NCBI GenBank assembly: GCA_028286865.1
Contig: JAQBQU010000014.1
Span: 1 to 40,158 of the forward strand
From: Candidatus Kaiserbacteria bacterium
GTDB taxonomy: Bacteria; Patescibacteriota; Minisyncoccia; Phycocordibacterales; UBA2100
Length of the DNA: 40,158 bases
Direction: 5' to 3'
In this document: positions 23,984 to 31,404 of the stretch, one piece after another
How the letters are laid out: each line of letters starts with the position of its first letter
Numbering within the stretch: the stretch's first letter is position 1
Made by a program: the position numbers and the translations under genes
Notes under the pieces: generated by a model
Seen by the model: only the letters and a program-made list of their open reading frames with translations
Told to the model about the DNA's origin: nothing
The model's database searches: none

Positions 23984-25884
23984 ATAATGTATGTCTCATC
24001 GTCGTCGAGCAGTGATCGCTTGCGAACCGAGGGAGCAATGGTGTTCATAAGACGCGCATCGATATCTTCGAGGAATTCCGATGGCAGCGTGTATTCGCGG
24101 GAGCCGTATTTCATACGCTCCGCAGCATAGCTGAGATACAGTCGTTTGCGCGCGCGCGTGAGGGCGACATAAAAGAGCCGGCGGTCCTCTTCGGGGTCGC
24201 GTTTCTCGTCTTCACGCGTCGACGGAAAAAGCCCCTGTTCAAGCCCTGTAATGAATACCGCGTCGAATTCAAGGCCTTTTGAAGCATGCACCGTCATGAG
24301 CGATACCGCGCTCACTTCGTCTTTGATCTGGTCCTGGTCGCTCTGGAGCGCAGCCTCTTCGAGCAGTTTTTCCATTCCCTCCGGACACGTGTCCGAATCG
24401 AATTTGGTCGCGAGGTTCACGAGTTCGCGGATGTTGCCGAGGCGCTCCTCGCCGTCGTCCGCATTTTTGTACATGTTCTCGATGCCGCTTGCCTCGACCG
24501 CGTAGCGTACCGCTTCGGATGCGGGCAGTGTATTGATCGCATGCTTGATGCGCACTAAGATGTCGCGAAAGTTGGCGACCTTGGCGCGCGCGGCGGCCGG
24601 GAGCGCGGCATCATCTCCGGCGAGTACTTTATCGAGCGTCACTTTGCCTATCCCGCGCGGCGGCACGGATATGATGCGTCCGATATCGATCTTATTCTTG
24701 TCGTTCATTGCGGCGCGCAGGTACGAGAGCGTGTCTTTTACCTCCTTGCGTTCAAAGAATCGCGTGCCGAGCACACGGTACGGGACATTGTGATGGAGCA
24801 GTGCCTCTTCGAGTGCGCGTGATTGGAAGTTCTCGCGATATAAGACCGCGATATTCGAGGGCGAGGTGCCGGTCTCCACAAGTTTCAGTGCCGATTGCGC
24901 CACGAACCACGCCTCATCGATCTCGTTGCGCGCACCGTAGAGCGTGATCGCTTCGCCCACGATATTCTCAGTGAAGAGTCGCTTCGGGCGGCGGCGAACG
25001 TTCTTCTCGATGACCGAATTCGCCGCAGTCAAAATGGTCGAAGTCGAGCGATAGTTCTGCTCGAGAAGCACCACCTGTGCTCCGGGGAAATTATCTTCGA
25101 ATCCGAGCAGGTGTTCGATGTCGGCACCGCGCCAGCTGTAGATGTTCTGGTCGGTGTCACCCACGACGCATATATTGCACGTCGCACCCGCGAGGATGCG
25201 CGCGATCTCGTACTGCGAGCGGTTGGTATCCTGATATTCGTCGATCGTGATGTACTTCCAGCGATTCTGCAGTAGTGAGCGCGTGTGTTCCGACGAGCGG
25301 AGCATGTGCAGCGTTCTGTATAAAAGGTCATCGAAGTCGAGCGCCTCCTCTTCTTTGAGAAGCTTCTCGTAGATCTCCCATGCCTGGGCTACGGCCCGCT
25401 CGCGGAAGGTCCGCGCCTTTGCCTGATACTCCGATACCGAGGTCCCGTCCCCTTTTTCACGCGAGATGCCGCTGAGGATCGCCCGCGGCGTCCAGTTCTC
25501 GATGCCGAGCTTCTCGAGTGCCTGCTTCACCGCGCGCACGCTGTCGTCGCGGTCCCAAATACTGAATCCGCGCGGCAGCCCCGCTTCTGCGTGGAACTCC
25601 CGGAGCAATCGCACGCCGAGCGCATGGAAGGTCGACACGATCGGCATGCCCGAGGTCTCCGGGACGAGCTTCCGTACCCGTTCGCGCATCTCTCCGGCCG
25701 CCTTATTGGTAAAAGTAACCGCCAGTATCTGCCGCGCCGGTATCCCTTTGTCGATCAAATGGGCGATGCGATGGGTGATGGTCTTGGTCTTTCCGGCTCC
25801 GGCACCCGCCACGATCAAAAGCGGTCCTTCGGTATGTAACACTGCCTGTTTTTGTTGTATATTGAGTCCTTCGAGGTGGTCCAT
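23980..25884 (-). CDS. UvrD/PcrA-family DNA helicase
   Basis: This SF1A 3'-5' helicase acts in DNA repair and in removing proteins from DNA. Motifs occur in order: Q-motif LNIQQKQAV, Walker A AGAGAGKTKTIT near residue 31, DEYQDTN, VVGDTDQNIYSWRGAD, LEQNYRST, MTVHASKGLEFDAVFI and RRLFYVALTRARKRLYLSYA. At 634 aa it is shorter than typical PcrA/UvrD (about 720 aa), mainly in the C-terminus, which in longer enzymes contacts RNA polymerase or UvrB. A TGT-TATAGT promoter hexamer lies 6 nt before the start, and an operator-like dyad lies further upstream. It forms a pair with rsmA. Confidence 0.94.
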   Translation of the reverse strand: MDHLEGLNIQQKQAVLHTEGPLLIVAGAGAGKTKTITHRIAHLIDKGIPARQILAVTFTNKAAGEMRERVRKLVPETSGMPIVSTFHALGVRLLREFHAEAGLPRGFSIWDRDDSVRAVKQALEKLGIENWTPRAILSGISREKGDGTSVSEYQAKARTFRERAVAQAWEIYEKLLKEEEALDFDDLLYRTLHMLRSSEHTRSLLQNRWKYITIDEYQDTNRSQYEIARILAGATCNICVVGDTDQNIYSWRGADIEHLLGFEDNFPGAQVVLLEQNYRSTSTILTAANSVIEKNVRRRPKRLFTENIVGEAITLYGARNEIDEAWFVAQSALKLVETGTSPSNIAVLYRENFQSRALEEALLHHNVPYRVLGTRFFERKEVKDTLSYLRAAMNDKNKIDIGRIISVPPRGIGKVTLDKVLAGDDAALPAAARAKVANFRDILVRIKHAINTLPASEAVRYAVEASGIENMYKNADDGEERLGNIRELVNLATKFDSDTCPEGMEKLLEEAALQSDQDQIKDEVSAVSLMTVHASKGLEFDAVFITGLEQGLFPSTREDEKRDPEEDRRLFYVALTRARKRLYLSYAAERMKYGSREYTLPSEFLEDIDARLMNTIAPSVRKRSLLDDDETYII

Positions 25885-25890
25885 TGCATG

Positions 25891-25896
25891 ACTATA
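25891..25896 (-). promoter_or_regulatory. Extended -10 just before the uvrD-family gene
   Basis: On the reverse strand TGT-TATAGT ends 6 nt before ATG 25884. Confidence 0.6.
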
Positions 25897-25935
25897 ACAT
25901 GCAAAATGTGGCCGTAAGCCAAGGTTTTATACGCT

Positions 25936-25956
25936 TTTTGTCACTTTTTGACAAAA
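25936..25956. promoter_or_regulatory. Operator-like 8-bp dyad
   Basis: TTTTGTCA (25936-25943) and TGACAAAA (25949-25956) form a perfect dyad with a 5-nt spacer. It lies between the divergent helicase and M23 peptidase genes and overlaps a TTGACA sequence (25948-25953). It does not match the common LexA boxes. The regulator is unknown. Confidence 0.45.
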
Positions 25957-25975
25957 TAGTTATCCCCTCCTGCAA

Positions 25976-26282
25976 TATAGTATGAATTGACGATGAATCC
26001 TCCCCTGGTAGGGTGAATAGAACGGTAGCACAAACCGATTCCTGAAAAGGCGATCTCCCAAATAAGTGAGGTTTAAAGCCAAATTCCAGCCTAACTGCCC
26101 GTGCTATCGATAGAATAAGGCTTATTGTCTAGCTCAATGAGCGAAGAGAGAAAGTTCACTTTCACTCTTGCGAATGAGCGACGACAAAAGGTCTTCCAAT
26201 CTGACCTATTTTAGGGAATAAAAAGAACTCTTCGGAGAAGCGTAGCGGCGCTCCCAAGACGAAATACGGTAAGGGTCGATTC
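25976..26282 (+). ncRNA. Structured leader or small RNA upstream of the M23 peptidase
   Basis: This gene-free stretch starts at TATAGT (25976-25981) and can fold extensively. A 9-bp long-range helix (26023-26031 with 26101-26109, one wobble) closes a domain containing AAACC/GGTTT (26032-26036 with 26070-26074). A second hairpin has 11 positions with one A-A mismatch (26144-26154 with 26159-26169). CTC-TTCG-GAG (26228-26237) lies near the peptidase start. TTGACA at 25948 is 22 nt from the hexamer, too far for a standard promoter. It could be a riboswitch-like leader or an independent RNA; I could not match it to a known class. Confidence 0.45.
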
Positions 26283-27386
26283 GTGCACGCGACGATCTCC
26301 CTCATTTCCTTGATGCTTATCCTCGGAACATTCGTTCCGGCAGTCGCTCGGGCGTCGGTCTTAAGCGTTATTTTGGCTTCTATCAAGAGCAATACCGCTT
26401 CCGCCGATACTATTCCCGCTACCACCTCGGGCAACGTCCAGACCATGGATCTCCTCAAGCCTGCCACCAATATCGATCCCTCGCCGACACGCGGTAGCGC
26501 TGCCATCGCCATCGTCGATGATTCCGCGCTTCTGCCTCAGGAAGGTCCCTCGGGGACCATCGCCGACATCGAAAAGCCGAAGAACGGCACGATCAGTACG
26601 TACGCGGTACAAGCGGGAGACACCATTGCAAGCGTTGCGGATCACTTCAATGTGTCCCCCAACACGATCATTTGGGCCAACGACCTCACGAAGTCCTCGA
26701 AGCTTAAGACCGGCCAGATCCTCACCATTCTCCCGATCACAAGCGTGAAATACACCGTCAAAAAGGGCGACACCATCGCCGCTATCGCCAAGCGTTACAG
26801 TGCAGACGCCGCCGACATCGCCAATTACAACGGTATCGACGAGACAACCCTCGCCGTCGGTGCGAACATCCTCATCCCGGACGGCGAAGTCCCCGCCTCT
26901 GCGGCAGTGAAGACCTCCACGACCAGGGTCCTCAAGGGTACGACCGCCTCGGGCCGCATCGTGGCGGACGCGAACAATCCGGCGGAGCCGTCGCACAATG
27001 TGGGCCCCGTAGGAACGGCAGCTGAGGTGAGCTACTACATTTCACCGCTCCAGGCCGGGACCTACGTGCAGACCCAGGGCATTCACGGCTACAACGCGGT
27101 CGACCTCGCTCCGTACGGCGGCAGAGCACTTCCGGTCATGGCATCTGCCGACGGCTCGGTCGTCGTCGCAAAGTCCGGCGGATACAACGGCGGCTACGGC
27201 AGCTACGTCGTTATCTCGCACAGCAACGGCTCGCAGACGCTCTACTCGCACCTCTCCAAGGTCACGGTATCGGTCGGCCAGCGCGTGGTACAAGGCCAGG
27301 TCGTCGGCAACGTCGGCGAGACGGGCGAAGCCACCGGGCCTCACGTCCACTTCGAGATCCGCAACGGCATCCGCAATCCGTTCTAA
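26283..27386 (+). CDS. LysM-LysM-M23 family metallopeptidase
   Basis: An exported peptidoglycan hydrolase or wall-remodelling factor. The 367-aa product starts with a signal or anchor segment (ISLISLMLILGTFVPAVARA) and a linker. Two LysM domains bind the wall: YAVQAGDTIASVADHFN from about residue 106 and KYTVKKGDTIAAIAKRY from about 157. The C-terminal M23 domain has HGYNAVDLAP near residue 267 and HVHFE near 354, supplying the zinc ligands of an LAS-type endopeptidase. The GTG start is the first in-frame common start after a stop at 26202, but about 26 upstream codons also read like a basic signal-peptide N-region, so the true start is uncertain. A strong terminator follows. Confidence 0.9.
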   Translation: MHATISLISLMLILGTFVPAVARASVLSVILASIKSNTASADTIPATTSGNVQTMDLLKPATNIDPSPTRGSAAIAIVDDSALLPQEGPSGTIADIEKPKNGTISTYAVQAGDTIASVADHFNVSPNTIIWANDLTKSSKLKTGQILTILPITSVKYTVKKGDTIAAIAKRYSADAADIANYNGIDETTLAVGANILIPDGEVPASAAVKTSTTRVLKGTTASGRIVADANNPAEPSHNVGPVGTAAEVSYYISPLQAGTYVQTQGIHGYNAVDLAPYGGRALPVMASADGSVVVAKSGGYNGGYGSYVVISHSNGSQTLYSHLSKVTVSVGQRVVQGQVVGNVGETGEATGPHVHFEIRNGIRNPF

Positions 27387-27404
27387 TGCGACTTCTCTGC
27401 CCCG

Positions 27405-27431
27405 GAAAAGCGCCCAACAGGGCGCTTTTTC
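27405..27431 (+). terminator. Intrinsic terminator after the M23 peptidase
   Basis: AGCGCCC (27409-27415), loop AACA, GGGCGCT (27420-27426), then TTTT, 18-20 nt after the stop codon. Confidence 0.9.
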
Positions 27432-27436
27432 ACTGA

Positions 27437-27491
27437 TTGCTTTTTATCTATTATATGGTATAATTGAGTCTGAATATAAACGCCAAGGAGG
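27437..27491 (+). promoter_or_regulatory. Consensus promoter and Shine-Dalgarno of the orphan gene at 27498
   Basis: TTGCTT (27437-27442), 16 nt, TGG-TATAAT (27456-27464), then AAGGAGG (27485-27491) 6 nt before the ATG. It is the closest match to the bacterial consensus in the window and gives a leader of about 27 nt, unlike the leaderless pattern elsewhere. Confidence 0.8.
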
Positions 27492-27497
27492 CTGCTC

Positions 27498-28022
27498 ATG
27501 TTGGACTTTCCCAATCGTCGCATGGAGGACATGCTGACCGATCGCGTTCACTATCTGCTTTTGCGCCCGCAGCAAGAGATCGGGGCCGGCAAAGGTCTTG
27601 CCCGCGCGCTGCATGTCGCGGCATTCACCGAACGCGCGTTCGTCGCCTACTTCGGCAACGACAAGCACGATGGATCGCCCGGCTTTTTCACTGCAGCGAT
27701 GCGGAACAATATCGCCGACCGCCTTCGCAACGCACACCTGCAGCCCGAGGAAAGCCGCTTCCGCGATATTCTCGACTGGAAGCACTGCAACAAGCCGCAG
27801 CTTCACGATGAGCTCCGTATCAATCTGCTGCGGCTCTTGAAAGAGAATCCACAGCCGTATGGAGTCATCGGACTTGAGCTGCATCTTTTGCTCGACATGC
27901 GAATGATGTACAACGCGACCGGATACCGGTCGGCGTTCGAGGAGTCGGACCACATCGCGTATCCGCAGCTTCGCGCGATGCGGCTCGCGCTTGAGGCTCA
28001 GACATCGAAAGCCGCCAGCTGA
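27498..28022 (+). CDS. Orphan protein of unknown family with strong expression signals
   Basis: I do not recognise this 174-aa protein. It has no signal peptide or membrane segment and looks soluble and mainly alpha-helical, with several Arg/Leu-rich helices (NIADRLRNAHL, ELRINLLRLLKEN, IGLELHLLLDMRMMY). Two Gly-rich turns (EIGAGKGLARAL and FGNDKHDGSPGFF) and a single cysteine are visible. The gene has a near-consensus promoter, a strong Shine-Dalgarno and its own terminator, so it is a single-gene transcription unit. That layout, shared only with the HD-domain gene at 802, suggests high expression or a recent arrival. Confidence 0.7.
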   Translation: MLDFPNRRMEDMLTDRVHYLLLRPQQEIGAGKGLARALHVAAFTERAFVAYFGNDKHDGSPGFFTAAMRNNIADRLRNAHLQPEESRFRDILDWKHCNKPQLHDELRINLLRLLKENPQPYGVIGLELHLLLDMRMMYNATGYRSAFEESDHIAYPQLRAMRLALEAQTSKAAS

Positions 28023-28045
28023 TCCTCTCGCTCTTTCTGCAGATC

Positions 28046-28077
28046 AAAACGGCCGGGAATCCCCGGCCGTTTTTTTA
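28046..28077 (+). terminator. Strong intrinsic terminator after the orphan gene
   Basis: A 9-bp stem ACGGCCGGG (28049-28057) with CCCGGCCGT (28062-28070), loop AATC, is followed by seven T residues. Confidence 0.95.
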
Positions 28078-28162
28078 TTTTAGGACCCCTTCCGGGAATG
28101 TCTTCGCTGTTGGTGAAACAATCTTTTCTCCCCTGCCTCAGTGCGACCGTATACCTGAATAC

Positions 28163-29686
28163 CTAGAGCTCGCGTTGGCGATATTGGAGCGCTTCGAGCA
28201 TGTGTGCAGGCTCGATCGAGTCGGAGCCGCCGAGGTCCGCTATGGTGCGAGCGAGTTTGATGGTGCGGTGATAGCCGCGCGCGGAAAGTTTCATCTGCTT
28301 CGCCGCGCTCACGAGTGTGCGTTCGGCTTCAGCGGAAAGTTTGGAAAGTGATTCGATCTCTTTGGGACCCATATCAGCATTGGTCGACATGTGTTTGGAG
28401 GTAGTGAAGCGCGCTTCTTGCCGCTCGCGTGCAGTACGAATTCGATCGCGTGCTTTTTGTGTCTGCCCATCCTCCCCCTTCAGTTTGATGGCGAGCGTTT
28501 CCGGCGGCATATCGCCTACCTGCACCCACATGTCGATGCGGTCCGCGACGGGACCGGAGATCTTCCGACGATAGCGGTCGATCGCATTGGGCATGCAGCG
28601 GCAATCGCGCGTGCCGTATTTGCCGCACGGACACGGATTGAGCGCCGCGACGAGCATGAAATTCGCCGGGAAGGTCGCTGAGCCGCGCGCACGTGCAACC
28701 GATACCTGCGAATCTTCGAGCGGTTCACGAAGAGCATTCACCACATCGCGGTGAAATTCAGGAAACTCGTCGAGAAACAGAACTCCTCTGTGAGCGAGCG
28801 TGACTTCTCCCGGCCGAGGGATCGTGCCGCCGCCGATAAGTGACGCATATGATGAGGTGTGATGCGGAGAGCGGAAGGGAGGACGGCGTACTGCGCCTTC
28901 CGCTATGCCCGCGAGAGAATGGATGGCGGTGACCTCGATCATCTCGTTCTCCGAAAGATCAGGCAGAAGTGCTCGCGCGGCACGCGCGAGCATGGTCTTG
29001 CCGGTGCCGGGCGGGCCATAGAGCGCGATGTTGTGACGCCCCGCTGCGGCGATCTCGAGTCCTCGCTTGGCGCTCTCCTGCCCGCGTATATCAGAAAGTG
29101 AAACAGGGTCCTCGTGCTCCGACGCTTCGTATACCGGTGCCGTGTGTGAGGGGATCGCGTATTCTACTTTTTCATCGAGATGCGCGAGGATGTCCGAAAG
29201 GGTGCGCACGGGAAAGACCGAGATACCCGAAACAAGTGCCGCTTCATCGGCATTTTCCGCCGGAATGAAGAGCTGTGTGAGTTGTTTCTCGCGCGCAAGG
29301 AGTGCTATGGAGAGCGTGCCGCGGATCGGACGAAGTGTGCCGTCGAGTGCGAGCTCTCCGGCGAATAATTTGCCGGCGGGATCGAATTTGAATTCCTCGG
29401 CCGCCAGCAAGTACGAAAGCGCGACCGGCAGATCGAATGCGGCACCCTCCTTTTTGAGTTCCGCAGGAGCGAGGGATATCACGATCTTCTTATTGGTGGA
29501 TTTCGGCGAAGTGAGTCCGCTGTTCTTGATGGCGGAGGCCACGCGGTCACGCGCCTCTTCGACCGCCTTGTCGGGAAGTCCGACGACATTGAATGCATGG
29601 AGTCCTCGTCCGATGTCGGCTTCCACGGAAACGAGATGAGCCGCGGGCAAGGACGGCTGCGCACCGAATACCCGGGCGAAGTTCAT
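28163..29686 (-). CDS. comM: ComM/YifB-family AAA+ ATPase (Mg-chelatase-like)
   Basis: ComM is a hexameric helicase that promotes branch migration during natural transformation. The 507-aa protein has the family's N-terminal domain (ADIGRGLHAFNVVGLPDKAV, NKKIVISLAPAELKKEG and FDLPVALSYLLA), a AAA+ core with Walker A YGPPGTGKTML near residue 226, GVLFLDEFPEF as Walker B, and the characteristic NPCPCGKYG..CRC segment followed by a C-terminal Mg-chelatase domain. Length is typical. A TATTAT hexamer sits 6 nt before the ATG. Its presence fits an organism that takes up DNA, though no other competence gene is in the window. Confidence 0.93.
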   Translation of the reverse strand: MNFARVFGAQPSLPAAHLVSVEADIGRGLHAFNVVGLPDKAVEEARDRVASAIKNSGLTSPKSTNKKIVISLAPAELKKEGAAFDLPVALSYLLAAEEFKFDPAGKLFAGELALDGTLRPIRGTLSIALLAREKQLTQLFIPAENADEAALVSGISVFPVRTLSDILAHLDEKVEYAIPSHTAPVYEASEHEDPVSLSDIRGQESAKRGLEIAAAGRHNIALYGPPGTGKTMLARAARALLPDLSENEMIEVTAIHSLAGIAEGAVRRPPFRSPHHTSSYASLIGGGTIPRPGEVTLAHRGVLFLDEFPEFHRDVVNALREPLEDSQVSVARARGSATFPANFMLVAALNPCPCGKYGTRDCRCMPNAIDRYRRKISGPVADRIDMWVQVGDMPPETLAIKLKGEDGQTQKARDRIRTARERQEARFTTSKHMSTNADMGPKEIESLSKLSAEAERTLVSAAKQMKLSARGYHRTIKLARTIADLGGSDSIEPAHMLEALQYRQREL

Positions 29687-29692
29687 GAAAAT

Positions 29693-29698
29693 ATAATA
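29693..29698 (-). promoter_or_regulatory. Extended -10 just before comM
   Basis: On the reverse strand TGG-TATTAT ends 6 nt before the ATG at 29686, directly after the hairpin at 29703-29725. Confidence 0.55.
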
Positions 29699-29702
29699 CC
29701 AA

Positions 29703-29725
29703 GAGACGCCCCAGAAGGGCGCCTC
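29703..29725 (-). terminator. Probable weak terminator of the DksA-like gene
   Basis: On the reverse strand a 9-bp stem (29717-29725 with 29703-29711, one wobble) with a 5-nt loop lies 21 nt after the stop codon. No T-run follows, so termination may be inefficient. Confidence 0.4.
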
Positions 29726-29746
29726 AACTAAAGGAAACTGGGGATT

Positions 29747-30121
29747 CTACAGATCGTCCGCGTACTCAAGGAGCGTACGAGCAGACGGATTGGCCTTCAG
29801 GCGGTCGAGCGGGATCGGTTCTCCGGATGCTTCGCAGATACCGTAGAGGCCGTTATCCATTTTTTCGAGCGCCTCGACGACATCGAGGTGTTTTGATTCG
29901 AGTTCTTCAACGAGCGGAACGTTGGTCGCTAATTCCTCGATCTGATCGGCGACATCGTTGGGATCCGATTCCTCTCCCTCGAATCCGACCGATGCCCCCT
30001 GCCAATCACCCGTCTCACTTTGTACTCGGCCATGACTCGCCAGCTCCTCTTCTAGATCTGCCTTTTGTATCTCGAGCGCCTCACGGAGTTCCTCCATGTC
30101 GCCTTGTGGAATATTTCTCAT
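29747..30121 (-). CDS. DksA/TraR-like protein with degenerate zinc finger
   Basis: DksA/TraR proteins bind RNA polymerase through a coiled coil and a C4 zinc finger. The 124-aa product has the helical N-terminal region (MEELREALEIQKADLEEELA) and the family C-terminal pattern YGICEASGEPIPLDRLKANP followed by SARTLLEYADDL. Compared with the usual Y-G-x-C-x-x-C-G-x-x-I-x-x-x-R-L-x-A-x-P-x-A-x-x-C-x-x-C, only the first cysteine remains. Zinc binding through C4 geometry is therefore unlikely, although the surrounding residues are well kept. Metal-free DksA paralogues are known in other bacteria. A -10 hexamer lies 6 nt upstream. Confidence 0.8.
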   Translation of the reverse strand: MRNIPQGDMEELREALEIQKADLEEELASHGRVQSETGDWQGASVGFEGEESDPNDVADQIEELATNVPLVEELESKHLDVVEALEKMDNGLYGICEASGEPIPLDRLKANPSARTLLEYADDL

Positions 30122-30127
30122 GCGCCG

Positions 30128-30133
30128 AGTATA
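30128..30133 (-). promoter_or_regulatory. -10 hexamer just before the DksA-like gene
   Basis: On the reverse strand GG-TATACT ends 6 nt before the ATG at 30121. Confidence 0.55.
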
Positions 30134-30171
30134 CCTTACCGATAGATTAAATTCACGTGTAGATACCTGCG

Positions 30172-31404
30172 CTAGAGACGCTTCCCCGCCTGCAGGCGGC
30201 TCAGTATTTCGGTGAAGGTATACGGACTCTCCGCAATGACGAGAATGCCGCGGGTCGGGAACGAGTAGTAGAGTTCGACCGCTCCGGAATTATCTTTGAG
30301 CTCGCGTACATCGTAATTGTGCGTCACATCGTCGACGAACGTGCGTGTCGCCGGAAGTCCTGCCGCATCAACGGTTGTCATCGGGACAGCGGTGAATATA
30401 GGCGAGAGGTCGGCGTTCATGTGCGCCTCCCACGAGAGCATGCCCGCGAATGCGCGATCATACGAGGTTACCGGTATCACCAGGACCGGCGCGTTCTTAT
30501 CGACCGTATGGATGCCAAAAAAGAAATCGCTTCCGAGCGCGCGCAAGAGATCCGCCGGAGGATTCGCGCCGATGGCGGTAAAGAATTCGGCGAGCGTGAT
30601 CGGGCGCACGACGGGCTTCCCTTGCGCATCAAGGGACCCGGTCTGGATCGTCGGAACGATCTGCTTGATCGAGCCGAGCGATGATGAGCCGCCGTTGCGC
30701 GCGAGCGCGAGCTCAGTCCTGATCGAATTCGCGGATTTTCCGTCGACCGGATATGAAAGTGTCTGCTCCGCAAAGACGAGCGAGTTCGATGTCTGGACCG
30801 AGACGGGGGACGCGCTTTGGCCCATCACATACAAGACACCGAAGATCGCCGCGACACCGAGGACCAAAAGTACGATCGCGGTCACGATGACGCCCGCGTA
30901 TGAGCGGTGCTTCTGAGGTGCAAAATTACTCTCGATCGGTCCGGGGCGCATCTTCTGCTGCTCGAGCGATGCCGCGCGTACGACCGATATCTTGTTATCG
31001 CGCACTACGTGCTGCAGATCCTGTTTAAACGTGTGGAGCGCTTTGACCGATCCGTCGTCTTCCGGGTCCTTGGGATTCACCGGCGCCGCCGGTATCACCG
31101 GAGGCACTGTCTCAGCGGCGCTTTTCTTTTGAGCGATGTCGGCGCGCACGTCGCCGCCGAGCACCGTGTCGAATGATTTCACTTCGATCACGCGCTTCTT
31201 GTCCTGCGAGAGTCCTCCCTCACGCCTCTCCGGAAGCTTCACGTTCTGCAATATTTTCGCGATGTCGTTCTTGATATCTCCCGCGGCAGGGGTAGGTACG
31301 GAAGAAGCCGGCGCGCCCGCTCCCGGTGTGGGAAGAGGCGCGCCGGCTGGGCTTCCGGAGGCGGGAGTATTAGCGTCGGGGTGTGAATGATTTTCGGGCT
31401 CCAT
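30172..31404 (-). CDS. Single-pass membrane protein of unknown family
   Basis: The start at 31404 gives 410 aa. A proline- and alanine-rich cytoplasmic region of about 170 residues (MEPENHSHPDANTPASGSPA at the start) precedes one membrane helix (YAGVIVTAIVLLVLGVAAIFGVLYV). An exported domain of about 210 residues follows, with alternating strands and helices (ITLAEFFTAIGANPPADLLRAL and ILVIAESPYTFTEILSRL). I do not recognise the family. The start is supported by GGTGGAG (31417-31411) 6 nt upstream, one of three clear Shine-Dalgarno sequences here. The gene begins 35 nt inside the end of pnp, so it is likely cotranscribed with it. The frame from 31497 is rejected. Confidence 0.65.
   Translation of the reverse strand: MEPENHSHPDANTPASGSPAGAPLPTPGAGAPASSVPTPAAGDIKNDIAKILQNVKLPERREGGLSQDKKRVIEVKSFDTVLGGDVRADIAQKKSAAETVPPVIPAAPVNPKDPEDDGSVKALHTFKQDLQHVVRDNKISVVRAASLEQQKMRPGPIESNFAPQKHRSYAGVIVTAIVLLVLGVAAIFGVLYVMGQSASPVSVQTSNSLVFAEQTLSYPVDGKSANSIRTELALARNGGSSSLGSIKQIVPTIQTGSLDAQGKPVVRPITLAEFFTAIGANPPADLLRALGSDFFFGIHTVDKNAPVLVIPVTSYDRAFAGMLSWEAHMNADLSPIFTAVPMTTVDAAGLPATRTFVDDVTHNYDVRELKDNSGAVELYYSFPTRGILVIAESPYTFTEILSRLQAGKRL

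Noticed and set aside
25992-26015. Seven-codon leader peptide MNPPLVG
   Set aside because: It is too short, with no ribosome-binding signal, and lies in a region better explained by RNA structure.
25976-26282. c-di-AMP (ydaO) or c-di-GMP (GEMM) riboswitch before the M23 gene
   Set aside because: Short similarities exist (GGGTGAAT; CACAAACC, AAAGCC), and the gene type would suit ydaO. The conserved cores of either class are not present in the right order, so I call it only a structured RNA of unknown class.
28079-28162. Gene-free gap between the orphan gene terminator and comM
   Set aside because: No feature was found; it separates convergent genes.
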